Shown: positions 50,369-58,829 of the stretch, piece after piece | Numbering within the stretch: the stretch's first letter is position 1 | How the letters are laid out: each line of letters starts with the position of its first letter | Source: Actinoplanes sichuanensis | Lineage (GTDB): Bacteria > Actinomycetota > Actinomycetes > Mycobacteriales > Micromonosporaceae | Direction: 5' to 3' | Assembly: GCF_033097365.1 (NCBI RefSeq) | Contig: NZ_AP028461.1 | Location: 1,798,001 to 1,862,000 of the forward strand | DNA: 64,000 nucleotides | Position numbers and translations under genes: made by a program | Notes under the pieces: model-generated | Seen by the model: only the letters and a program-made list of their open reading frames with translations | Databases searched by the model: none | Told to the model about the DNA's origin: nothing

Positions 50369-52621
50369 TTAGCTGGTCATGACCGCGATGGTGATCGTCT
50401 TGGTGGTCGGCGAGGCCTTGCCGCGGCTGCGGTAGTCCGGGGTCTTGTCGACGAACGGCCAGGCCAGCGAGCCGTCGGCCCGGGGCACCAGATCGCCGCC
50501 GACCTGGACGTCGAGTCTGCGGGCCGTTCCGACCGGAGCGCCGGCAGCCGTGAGAACCTGGCCGTACGTGCCGGTGTAGCGGCCGTCGCAGACGCCGGCG
50601 CTGCAACCGCCGACCGCGACCTGATCCCAGACGACGAACGCGTTCCTGCCGAAGCGACCGATCCGGACGTTGACGTGATCGGACTTCGCGGTGCTGGTCA
50701 GGTAGCGGATCGCGCGCGTCGACGGGTCGGTGGTCAGGGGGATGGCCGGTGAGTTCTTGTCGCTGAGGGAGGTGACCGCGACGTTGTGGTTCTTCCAACG
50801 GGCGGTGACCAGATACCCGTAGTCGTCGGCCGGGTCGGGGGAGGTCTCGGACCAGCCGCGCGACTGCCAGGCCAGCAGATACCTCCCGTCGGTGAAGCGC
50901 ACCAGGTTGCTGTAACTTCCCCCGTCGCCGCCGAACGGCTCACCGCAGTAACCCGCCACGCATTCCTCGTGGTCGAGACGGGCCGCGCCGGGCCGCGGGA
51001 AGCCGATGCCCGTGTTGAGGAACAGGCCGTCCTTCCAGTCGTTGGCGCAGACCGACGCGAACGGCGGTTTCTTCTCGGCGGCCAGCGCGATGCCGGTGTT
51101 GTGGCTGCAACCCCACGTCCAGCCGCCGGAGACCGGGTCACCGTCCGCACTGCGATACGACAGCCGGTCACCGAAGTGCCCGGATTCGTCGCGGACCGCG
51201 AAGTACGCCCCGTACACCGTGCCGTTCCAGGCCAGATCACCGACCAGCATCGGCGTCGACGTGGCCGCGTCGGTCAGCACCGACGACCACGCCTGCTTCC
51301 CACTGCGGTAACGGAGCAGATAGGCGCTGCTGTCACCGAACGTGTTGCCGTTCGGATCGGCGCGCCGGGTCAGCAGGGCGAAACCGTCGTCGTGGGCGAT
51401 CAGGCCGCTCGCCTCCCGGCCGGGCACCACGACGTCGTCACCACTCCGCTGCAGATCCTTGTTGAGCGGTGTGACGTGCACGTTCGTGCCGTCGGCGGCC
51501 AGCCAGGCGAGCCACGCGGTGCCGTTCGGCGCCACCGCGAACGGTGTCCGGCGGCTGTGCTGCTTGCCGCTGTAACCGGGGATCCGGTAGGCGAACGGAA
51601 CCGGCAGAGTGATCGTCGTCGTGGTGATCGGCTTCTTGGCCACGGACGGTGACGGTGTCGGGGCCGCGCTCGGCGTGGCCACGACCGACGGGGGAGCGGC
51701 CACCACGACCGGCGGTGGCTGCTCCGGATCCCGGTCGATGAGCAGCAGCATCGCGGCCACCGCCGTGACGACCGCCGTCCCGGCGGCGACCAGCTTCCCG
51801 ACCGGAACCGCACTGGTCGGTGTGGTGCTGGTCAGCGTGGTGATCCGCGACTTCAGATCGATCGGGACGGCGATCAGGGCGGCGCCCGCCAGCAACCTCT
51901 CGGTCGGCACCAGCACCTTCCCGGCACCGCCGCAGGCGTCGCATTCGCGCAGGTGACGGGCGATCCGCTTGCGCCACAGGCGGCCCGGCACATCATCCCA
52001 GCCGGCCAGCGCCGCGGTCAGGCCCGGGCAGCGGTCCGGGGCGGCCAGAGCGACCACGATGGTACGGGCCAGATCGAGCTGTTCCCGCATGCGTTGGATC
52101 CGGACCCCGGCGTGCGCCGGCGACAGCCCCATCGACTCGGCGACCTCGGCCCGGGTGAGCGCACCGGCCGCCTCCAGCCACCACAGCGCGAGGGTCTCCC
52201 GGTGATCGTCGTCGAGCCACAGCGTGGCCTCGGCGGTCTGCCGCCGCTGCGTCGACAGGTCGAGCCGCAGTGCGGTCACCCCCGCGAAGTCGGGGTCCGG
52301 CTCCTGCAACTCCTCGTCGAACGGAGTGGTCCGGTTCGCGACCGTCTGTCGGGACCGGTGACGTTCGGTGACCTGGTGCCGGGCGATCGCCATGAGCCAC
52401 GGCCGGAACCGGTCCGGTTCGCGCAGCGCCGGCAGGTCGCGGACCGCGCGCAGCATCGTCTCCTGCACCACGTCGTCGACGTCCGCGTGCCGGCCCAGCA
52501 TGCGTCCCACGAAGTTGTAGACCAGCGGCAGGTGATCGGTTACCAGCGCGCTCAGCGCCTTGCGGTCCCCGGAGCGGGCGGCCACTACGACGTCGGTGGG
52601 GATCTGTTCTGTGGTGGTCAT
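50369..52621 (-). CDS. ECF sigma factor fused to zinc anti-sigma motif, TM helix and extracellular sensor
   Basis: 750 residues. Sigma region 2 about 25-90 (VDDVVQETMLRAV, FRPWLMAIARH) and region 4 about 130-190 (LTRAEVAESMGLSPAHAGVRIQRM); a zinc anti-sigma signature H223-x3-C227-x2-C230 (RHLRECDAC); one membrane helix at 277-296; a Thr/Pro-rich linker; then about 420 extracellular residues with propeller-like strands (APNGTAWLAWLAADGTN, RFGRNAFVVWDQ). Sigma, anti-sigma and sensor are thus one polypeptide. The extracellular part is homologous to the divergent lipoprotein at 52815. Release of the sigma part would need proteolysis (inference). Confidence 0.88.
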   Translation of the reverse strand: MTTTEQIPTDVVVAARSGDRKALSALVTDHLPLVYNFVGRMLGRHADVDDVVQETMLRAVRDLPALREPDRFRPWLMAIARHQVTERHRSRQTVANRTTPFDEELQEPDPDFAGVTALRLDLSTQRRQTAEATLWLDDDHRETLALWWLEAAGALTRAEVAESMGLSPAHAGVRIQRMREQLDLARTIVVALAAPDRCPGLTAALAGWDDVPGRLWRKRIARHLRECDACGGAGKVLVPTERLLAGAALIAVPIDLKSRITTLTSTTPTSAVPVGKLVAAGTAVVTAVAAMLLLIDRDPEQPPPVVVAAPPSVVATPSAAPTPSPSVAKKPITTTTITLPVPFAYRIPGYSGKQHSRRTPFAVAPNGTAWLAWLAADGTNVHVTPLNKDLQRSGDDVVVPGREASGLIAHDDGFALLTRRADPNGNTFGDSSAYLLRYRSGKQAWSSVLTDAATSTPMLVGDLAWNGTVYGAYFAVRDESGHFGDRLSYRSADGDPVSGGWTWGCSHNTGIALAAEKKPPFASVCANDWKDGLFLNTGIGFPRPGAARLDHEECVAGYCGEPFGGDGGSYSNLVRFTDGRYLLAWQSRGWSETSPDPADDYGYLVTARWKNHNVAVTSLSDKNSPAIPLTTDPSTRAIRYLTSTAKSDHVNVRIGRFGRNAFVVWDQVAVGGCSAGVCDGRYTGTYGQVLTAAGAPVGTARRLDVQVGGDLVPRADGSLAWPFVDKTPDYRSRGKASPTTKTITIAVMTS

Positions 52622-52680
52622 GGCGTCAGGGAGGGTACCGCCCGGATACCCCTTCCGGCGGTTTGAGATTCGTCTCCCCG

Positions 52681-52755
52681 GATTCCTGTTATGAGCGGCG
52701 TCGCTGTTCCGCCCGGGGACCTCGTCCCGAAAATCCTTCTCCGATTCCTGTTATG
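52681..52755. promoter_or_regulatory. duplicated GATTCCTGTTATG element in the divergent promoter
   Basis: Identical 13-bp copies at 52681-52693 and 52743-52755 between the sigma-sensor fusion gene and the lipoprotein gene. Likely recognition elements for one regulator or for the fused sigma itself. Confidence 0.55.
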
Positions 52756-52757
52756 CG

Positions 52758-52777
52758 ATGGCGGGCCACCCCGCCAT
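52758..52777. promoter_or_regulatory. hairpin ATGGCGGG / CCCGCCAT
   Basis: Perfect 8-bp arms with a 4-base loop, directly after the second GATTCCTGTTATG copy and 37 bp before the lipoprotein start; operator or 5'-leader hairpin. Confidence 0.5.
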
Positions 52778-52814
52778 ATCCGGCGTAAGGACGTTCGGAC
52801 CTCAGGAGAACACG

Positions 52815-54239
52815 ATGAAACCATTCGCGCGATGGCGGGCGACCAGGACGGTGATCGCCGCGGCGGTCGCGGTCGTCGCCCTGGCCGCATGCTCGACGAC
52901 CTCGTCCGGGGACTCCGGTTCCGGTGACGCCGTCGGCCCGGTGCCCGGTGAGCAGGTCGCGGCGGCCGGCGCCGCGCCCGCCCCGTCGGATGGTGCCGTC
53001 GCCTCCGCCGGCGCGGTCGCACCCTCGGCCCCGGTGTCCGGTTCGGCCGCCGCGCCCAAGGCCACGGCCACCGCCGCGGTCGCCGGTGGGTGCGCGCGCC
53101 AGGTGTCGGCCGCTCCGGCGGTGAAGGTGACGCAGGTGTCGCTGCCGTCGAAGGTCGTCGGCTACGGCAACGAGGGTGACACCGAGAGCCTGCCGATGGC
53201 CCTGGCCGCCCGCCCGGACGGCGGGTCGTGGCTGGCCTGGCTCGGCACCGACGGCAAGGTCTACCTCGGCCGACTGGGGTGCGACGACAAGCTGGTCGGT
53301 ACCCCTACCAGCTTCACCGGTATCGACCTGCAGGACGTGCAGGCCGACGCCAAGGGCGGGGTCCTTCTCCTGACGCGTAAGGGTGACTGCGGTGGTGGCG
53401 CCCTGTGCGGGGGAGCGTCCAGCCCGTGCAACACGATGCACATGGTCCGGTTCGACAACAACGGCAAGCTGGTGTGGGAGCGGCAGGTCACGAACCTGAC
53501 CGGTGGTAGGACGGGTTACGACGACGGTGCCCGGTTCATCTGGTGGTACCAGCACCACGGCCGGCTCGCGACCAACGGCTCGGACTGGGCCGCCTACTTC
53601 GGTGTCGCGATCACGGTGAAGAACGGCGACTGCGTCGACATCCACGAGGGTGACCGGATGCAGGTCGTCAACGCGAGCGGGAAGCTGGTCTCCGGCCACA
53701 AGGACGCCTTCGAGGTCGGCTGCAGTCACGCCTGGACCTCGCGGATCGTGTGGGATCCCCGGACCAAGCGCTTCGTCACCGTCTGCGCCACCGACAACTC
53801 GTGCCGGATCGCGCAGCCGAACCCGTACCGCACGGTCGCGGCCGGGACCTGTGACGGCACCCTTTTCGGTGGTGACCTGGTGCCGGCCGAGTCGAAGGGG
53901 TACTGGACCGCCTGGAGTCAGGGCGGCAAGGCCCGGTTGGAGAGGTTCACCACCGGGAAGTCGACCACGACGATCAGCACCGGCGCCGCCACCCAGCATC
54001 CGCATCTGGTGTCCTACGGCTCGGGCCGGATGCTGCTGGCGTGGCAGTCGGGTTCGGGCATCGCGGCGCAGGTGTACGACGCGGGCACCGGCAAGACTGT
54101 CGGCAGCCGTCTGAGCATCGCCGTGAAGGACCACTCCTACCAGGCGTTCAAGGCGTACGCCGACGGCAGCGTGGCCTACCCGGCGGCGGGCGCCTCGACC
54201 TCGTCCATCAAGATCGCCCGCGTCCTCCCGCAGGCCTGA
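52815..54239 (+). CDS. secreted lipoprotein homologous to the sensor domain of the adjacent sigma fusion
   Basis: 474 residues from ATG 52815 (AGGAGA upstream). Lipoprotein signal with lipobox LAAC, an Ala/Pro/Ser-rich linker, then a propeller-like domain with many cysteines. Stretches such as PDGGSWLAWLGTDGK, GGDLVPAESKGYWTAW and YADGSVAYPAAG correspond one-to-one with PNGTAWLAWLAADGT, VGGDLVPRADG and ADGSLAWPFVD of the divergent 50369 product. The pair looks like an ancient duplication. The lipoprotein may compete for or present the same ligand to the sensor (inference). Function otherwise unknown. Confidence 0.8.
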   Translation: MKPFARWRATRTVIAAAVAVVALAACSTTSSGDSGSGDAVGPVPGEQVAAAGAAPAPSDGAVASAGAVAPSAPVSGSAAAPKATATAAVAGGCARQVSAAPAVKVTQVSLPSKVVGYGNEGDTESLPMALAARPDGGSWLAWLGTDGKVYLGRLGCDDKLVGTPTSFTGIDLQDVQADAKGGVLLLTRKGDCGGGALCGGASSPCNTMHMVRFDNNGKLVWERQVTNLTGGRTGYDDGARFIWWYQHHGRLATNGSDWAAYFGVAITVKNGDCVDIHEGDRMQVVNASGKLVSGHKDAFEVGCSHAWTSRIVWDPRTKRFVTVCATDNSCRIAQPNPYRTVAAGTCDGTLFGGDLVPAESKGYWTAWSQGGKARLERFTTGKSTTTISTGAATQHPHLVSYGSGRMLLAWQSGSGIAAQVYDAGTGKTVGSRLSIAVKDHSYQAFKAYADGSVAYPAAGASTSSIKIARVLPQA

Positions 54240-54305
54240 CCGGTCGGCCGCCGTCTGTCCGGGCGGCGGCCCACCAGTTCATATTTAAAATTGTCGAAAC
54301 CTTGC

Positions 54306-54319
54306 CGAAAACGTTTTCG
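54306..54319. promoter_or_regulatory. LacI-type operator CGAAAACGTTTTCG
   Basis: Perfect 14-bp palindrome, 107 bp upstream of the secreted metallopeptidase start, with a further CGAAAC half-site at 54295. Same class as the sites at 22.3 and 46.5 kb. Confidence 0.75.
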
Positions 54320-54425
54320 TAGTTCAAGGTGACCTGTCATAGACCGCGGGCTATCGGATGAAAGATCACTGATGACCCGTACATCCCCAAGGTCTGGTCT
54401 TCGACAGCAGGAGGGCATTCCCCCA

Positions 54426-56642
54426 ATGCGGCTTCTCCATGCACTTCCCCGTTCCCGGACCCGCCTCACCATCGCGCTGGCGGCGGTGCTACTCGTCCTC
54501 GGTTCCGTGATTCCGCAGCTCATGCCACAGGCATCGGCGGCGGCCAAGACCCTGTACATCCCGTCGCGCTGGGTGCAGACCGGCGAGGTCCCCTGGTCGT
54601 CGAGTCGCAGCCGGGAGTCGACGAACTTCGTCCTGCTGTGGGGCGAGAAATCGGGCACCAACCCGGTGTCGGCACCGTCGCCGTACAACTTCGACCCGAA
54701 CAGCATCATCACCCAGCTCGAAAACCTGTACACGTTCTACGTCAGCACGATGAAGTTCACCCCGGAGACCGGGAAACTCGCCCAATACAAGATCATTGTG
54801 ATCGTCACGAACACCTGGAACCGCACCGAGCTCAACGCCTGGGCCACCGGCGGCTCGGTCGACGGACAGGTCGGCATCATCAACATCGACCCCCGCGCCG
54901 CACAGCCCGGATCGTGGGGACTCGCCCACGAACTCGGGCACGTGTTCCAGGCCTACACCACGATGAACCGGCCGGGCGCCGGGTTCATCGACGCGACCGC
55001 CGGTACGTTCTGGGAGACCAGCGCCGAGTTCATGGCCATGCAGGCGCTGCCGACGACGGCGGCCGGTGACCTGACCAGGTGGTTGCGTTCGGAGAACCTC
55101 TACTACAGCTCCAGCCGACACCACTACGGCAACTGGATGCTGGCGCAGTACATCAAGGACCGCGACGGGCTCGCGATGTTCAACCGGATCTGGAACGAGG
55201 CGGCCGGCAACGAGCATCCCCTCGAAACGTACCGGCGGATCTCCGGGATCACGCAGACCGAGCTCAATCGACGTCTCGGGGAGTACGCCACCCGAACCGT
55301 CACGTACGACTTCGGCAACCGGTCGACATTGATGCCGTTCATCAACAGTGTGTACGGGGCCGGGTTCCTCAATGCGTACAACGGCGGCAATGTCGATGCA
55401 GTCGACTCAAGTCAAGGCCACTACCGGATCAATACGAGGGTGGCGCCGTCCGACTACGGGTTCAACAAGATCAAGCTGGTGCCGTCCACCGATGGCGGGC
55501 TGGTCAAGCTGCGGTTGAAGGGACACGCCGAGACCGGGGCGACCGGGTGGACGTTCGGGCTGGTCGCGGTGCGCAACGGCACGCCGCGCTACTCGTCGCT
55601 GGTCACCGGCACGGACGGGCAGGTCGACTTCCAGCTCCAGTCCGGGGAGAGCGAGGTCTGGCTGGTCGTCACCGGCACGCCCAACGCCGTCCCGCACTAC
55701 GGGTTCCTCGACGGCTACACCAAGGCCCGCCGGTACCCGTACGAGTTCCGGGTCTCCGGTGCCACGCCGTCCGGTTTCGAGCCGGGCTATGTCAAGCCGG
55801 CCGCGACCAACGGCGGGCGCTGGCACTCCAACGGCGGCGGCTGGGTGGCCGGCAACGCGAGTGTCGCCTCCACCGCCTACGTCGGCCCGAAAGCCGCGGT
55901 GATGGGCGGAACCGTCACCGGCAACGCCCGGATCGAGGGCCTGGGCTGGGTCAACGGCGGCACCGTCGGCGGCAACGCGATCATCAAGGACAACGCACTC
56001 ATCCAGAGCGGCGCCAACCTGTCCGGCAACATCGTCGTCGGCGGGGACGCCGAACTCGCGATCTCCTGCTCGTCCGGCACCTACCTGATGTTCAGCACCA
56101 CCCGGGGCTGCGACGGCGGTGGCGGCGAGTCCGACATCAACCCGGCACACGGCACGTTCAGCACCGACGAACTCGCCATCGGCGGCGGCACCACTACCCC
56201 GCCGGCCGACAGCAACCTCGCTCGCAGCGCTACCGCATCGGCCTCGTACACGTCGTCGTGGGAGAGCATCGCCGCCATCAACGACGGCCTCGAACCGCCC
56301 TCGTCGAACGACACCACCAACCCGCGCTGGGGCACCTGGCCCGAGAGCGGCGAACAGTGGGCGGCGCTGACGTGGGCGAACACGGTGCGGGTCGGGCGCG
56401 TCCAGGTTTACCTCTTCGACGACAACGGAGGGGTACGCCCACCAGCGTCGTGGCGACTCCAATACCGGTCGGGCAGCTCCACCTGGGTCGACGTCTCCGG
56501 GGCCGGCGGGTATCCGGCGGCGGTCAACGCCTACAACACGGTGACGTTCACACCTGTCGACACGAGCGCGCTGCGGGTCGTACTCCAATCGAACGGAACC
56601 AGCTCGGTCGGCCTGCTAGAGGTTAAGGCCTTCGCCTCCTGA
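54426..56642 (+). CDS. secreted DUF6055-type metallopeptidase with beta-helix and discoidin domain
   Basis: 738 residues from ATG 54426 (GGAGGG upstream); an in-frame ATG 18 codons earlier lacks a binding site. Sec signal cleaved near ASA-AA. Residues about 30-330 hold a gluzincin-type zinc motif HELGH (GLAHELGHVFQ) with a downstream glutamate helix (FWETSAEFMAMQ). A beta-rich part follows, then hexapeptide-like repeats of a left-handed helix (GNASVASTAYVGPKAAVMGG, GGNAIIKDNALIQSGA), and a C-terminal discoidin domain resembling those of the arabinoside enzymes. The operator upstream links it to that locus. Likely acts on a glycoprotein; substrate inferred only. Confidence 0.85.
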   Translation: MRLLHALPRSRTRLTIALAAVLLVLGSVIPQLMPQASAAAKTLYIPSRWVQTGEVPWSSSRSRESTNFVLLWGEKSGTNPVSAPSPYNFDPNSIITQLENLYTFYVSTMKFTPETGKLAQYKIIVIVTNTWNRTELNAWATGGSVDGQVGIINIDPRAAQPGSWGLAHELGHVFQAYTTMNRPGAGFIDATAGTFWETSAEFMAMQALPTTAAGDLTRWLRSENLYYSSSRHHYGNWMLAQYIKDRDGLAMFNRIWNEAAGNEHPLETYRRISGITQTELNRRLGEYATRTVTYDFGNRSTLMPFINSVYGAGFLNAYNGGNVDAVDSSQGHYRINTRVAPSDYGFNKIKLVPSTDGGLVKLRLKGHAETGATGWTFGLVAVRNGTPRYSSLVTGTDGQVDFQLQSGESEVWLVVTGTPNAVPHYGFLDGYTKARRYPYEFRVSGATPSGFEPGYVKPAATNGGRWHSNGGGWVAGNASVASTAYVGPKAAVMGGTVTGNARIEGLGWVNGGTVGGNAIIKDNALIQSGANLSGNIVVGGDAELAISCSSGTYLMFSTTRGCDGGGGESDINPAHGTFSTDELAIGGGTTTPPADSNLARSATASASYTSSWESIAAINDGLEPPSSNDTTNPRWGTWPESGEQWAALTWANTVRVGRVQVYLFDDNGGVRPPASWRLQYRSGSSTWVDVSGAGGYPAAVNAYNTVTFTPVDTSALRVVLQSNGTSSVGLLEVKAFAS

Positions 56643-56655
56643 CCGCTTTCGGTCT

Positions 56656-56690
56656 CGTGAGGGGTTCCGGCCCCGCCGGAACCCCTCACG
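56656..56690 (+). terminator. strong hairpin terminator after the metallopeptidase
   Basis: Perfect 15-bp stem (56656-56670 with 56676-56690) closing a CCCCG loop, 13 bp after the stop; no U-tract. Confidence 0.85.
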
Positions 56691-56813
56691 GTTGCCGGCC
56701 CCGGAACCCCTTGCGGCGGCTGGTCCGCTGAACCTCCGCACCGGGCCGTTGAACCTCCCACACCGGCCGTCTCCTCCGGACCGCCGTCGACGGCCGGGGA
56801 TACCGGCGATGAG

Positions 56814-57746
56814 TCAGGTCGTGGGGGATCCGGGGAGTTCGTCGGCCAGGGCCGAATAGGTCGGAGCCAGCCGGCGCAGCGTCGCCGCGGCGGCCTTGTC
56901 ATTGCCGCTGACCAGGTCGAACTGCAGGCTGCCGACCAGCCGCGCCTGACCGGTCGCGATCGCCGCCGCCGGGCCGAGGCCGATCCCGGCCAGCCCGGTC
57001 GCCGCGTCGGCGAGGCGGCGCGCGCCGACCCGCACCGCGAAGTGGATCAAATGATCACGAACGGACGGTTCGAGCCCGGCGTCGATCTGCGAAGCCAGCC
57101 GGTACAACCCGTCCGCGCCGCCCACAGTCCCCGGCGGAACCGGCAGGTCACGGCCGCGCAGCCAGGCGGCGGCACCGGGCAGCGCGGCGCGCAGCGCGGC
57201 ATCGGCACGCACCGCGACAACCCGATCAAAACCACTGCGCATGGTGTACGGACGATCGCGATACCCGATCGTGTCGGCCCGCCAGGCCGCCAGAAAATCC
57301 GGGACGGGCAGAGTCGCGTAGGGAAAACCGTGCGGATCGTGGAACCGGACCACGTCCCCGTCCACTTCGAGCACCACCACGAAGTGATCCGACCGGATCG
57401 GCCCGGTCATCCCCGGAACATGCCGCAGCAGCCCGAACTCCACCGGCCCGACCAGCACCGGCCCGCCCGCGTCGCGCAGCCTGGCCAGCGCGGTCTGCTC
57501 GTCGTCCGCCCCGTCGCGCCGACACGTCCAGCCGAGCAGCCGGATCGCCTCGTCGAGTCCTTGATCGGGGTCCCAGCCGTACGGATCGAAGAGCGGAAGC
57601 CGCCCACCGAGCAACTCGAACCCGAACGGCGACCCGGTGAGCACCTCGACCACCGACGGCGGCGGAGCGTGTTCCCCGAGAACCATGGCCAGCGAGTTGG
57701 CGTAACAGTAGGGACCGGACCCGAGGTAGGAAGGCATGCCACTCAC
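56814..57746 (-). CDS. C39/BtrH-like papain-fold protein
   Basis: 310 residues from GTG 57746 (GAGGGG 5 bases upstream). Residues 1-170 look like a peptidase C39/BtrH-type papain fold: C14 in GPYCYANSLAMVLG as the nucleophile, H in RSDHFVVV and D in FHDPHGFPY completing a Cys-His-Asp set. Such domains act as peptidases or acyltransferases. Residues 170-310 are helical (SVRDHLIHFAVRVG, LADAATGLAGIGLG) and unassigned. No partner gene suggests a substrate; family call by motif. Confidence 0.65.
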   Translation of the reverse strand: MSGMPSYLGSGPYCYANSLAMVLGEHAPPPSVVEVLTGSPFGFELLGGRLPLFDPYGWDPDQGLDEAIRLLGWTCRRDGADDEQTALARLRDAGGPVLVGPVEFGLLRHVPGMTGPIRSDHFVVVLEVDGDVVRFHDPHGFPYATLPVPDFLAAWRADTIGYRDRPYTMRSGFDRVVAVRADAALRAALPGAAAWLRGRDLPVPPGTVGGADGLYRLASQIDAGLEPSVRDHLIHFAVRVGARRLADAATGLAGIGLGPAAAIATGQARLVGSLQFDLVSGNDKAAAATLRRLAPTYSALADELPGSPTT

Positions 57747-57801
57747 CCAAACCCCTCACACGGTGGCAGAGTCAACGCCGCCGCCCACGCGTTGTCCCGG
57801 T

Positions 57802-58479
57802 ATGGACCAAGACACAGCGCCACGACCCGCCGGTTCGGTGATCCTGGGTTGCGCCACCGCCGCGACGATCGCCGCCGCCTTCGCGACCGCGGTGCTGCTG
57901 CGCGATGAGGGCCGGTCCGGCTGGGATCACACGGTGCCCGCGTTCTGGCCGCTGCTCGCCACGGTGCTGGTGTCCGCACTGATCCTGCTGGTGTGGCCGC
58001 GCCACCACCGGGCCGCTGCCGTAGTGATCCTGGTCTGCGCGGTTCAGCTGATCGGCGGCGGGCTGGTGGCGTCCCGGGACTGGTTCCAGTTCGTCGCGCC
58101 CGAGGTGCTCAGGTTGGTGATGCCGTTGACCGTCCTGGTGGTGATGGCGATGACGGTGGTCGCCGGCGCGGCTCTCCTGCTGTTGTTCCGCCGACCGGCC
58201 GCGACGTGGCGCCCGCGGCACCCCGGTTGGCTGGTGATCGGCGTCCTGGTCGCGGCCGTGCTGCCGGCCTGGTGGGCGGTGTTGTCGGACTTCACGGAGA
58301 TGGCCTTCACCGGTCAGATCGCACTGGCGTGGTCCCTACCCTGGGGCGCCTGCCTGGCCGCCGGCGCCTGGCTCGCAAAGCCATTGCGCCGCCTGACCGC
58401 GCTGACCGTGGCCGCAGCCCCGCTGGTCACGCTGGCGCTCCTCCTCACCCCGATGTTCCCCGGCACCACCGGCGACTGA
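57802..58479 (+). CDS. seven-TM membrane protein, unknown
   Basis: 225 residues from ATG 57802, with about seven hydrophobic segments (from SVILGCATAATIAAAF to LVTLALLLTPMF) and an arginine-rich loop (RRPAATWRPRHP). No recognised family or catalytic motif. It diverges from the C39/BtrH-like gene and is followed by a small two-helix protein. Confidence 0.65.
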   Translation: MDQDTAPRPAGSVILGCATAATIAAAFATAVLLRDEGRSGWDHTVPAFWPLLATVLVSALILLVWPRHHRAAAVVILVCAVQLIGGGLVASRDWFQFVAPEVLRLVMPLTVLVVMAMTVVAGAALLLLFRRPAATWRPRHPGWLVIGVLVAAVLPAWWAVLSDFTEMAFTGQIALAWSLPWGACLAAGAWLAKPLRRLTALTVAAAPLVTLALLLTPMFPGTTGD

Positions 58480-58607
58480 TCCGGGCCGGACGGGGACGTC
58501 AACGCCGGAGAATTCGGCGCGATCGAGTCCGAATATGGACAGTGAAGACCGCGAGTTGATCTATCGCCGAGCGGTGTCGTCGGGCAGATGGCGGCGTTTG
58601 TGACGGT

Positions 58608-58829
58608 ATGGAACGAGACGCGGCGCGTAAGCCGGTGGCCGCCGCCGGTTTCGTGATCCTGGGAGTCGTGTTGATCGCCCTCGTCGTGGGGCTCTGGTCG
58701 GCACTCAGCGCGGTCGGCCGGGACGCCCTGATGATCGGGGCCGTAGCGGTGCTGTCGGGTGGGATCCTCGTCGGGTTGCGGCGGCGTCGGTCAGGCCGGT
58801 GGGCCGGCGAGCATGCTCGCCCGCAGTAG
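58608..58829 (+). CDS. small two-TM protein
   Basis: 73 residues: a short N-terminus, two membrane helices (about 12-33 and 40-57) and a basic tail (LRRRRSGRWAG). Its last 39 bases overlap the end of the convergent monooxygenase gene. Small size makes the call tentative. Confidence 0.5.
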   Translation: MERDAARKPVAAAGFVILGVVLIALVVGLWSALSAVGRDALMIGAVAVLSGGILVGLRRRRSGRWAGEHARPQ

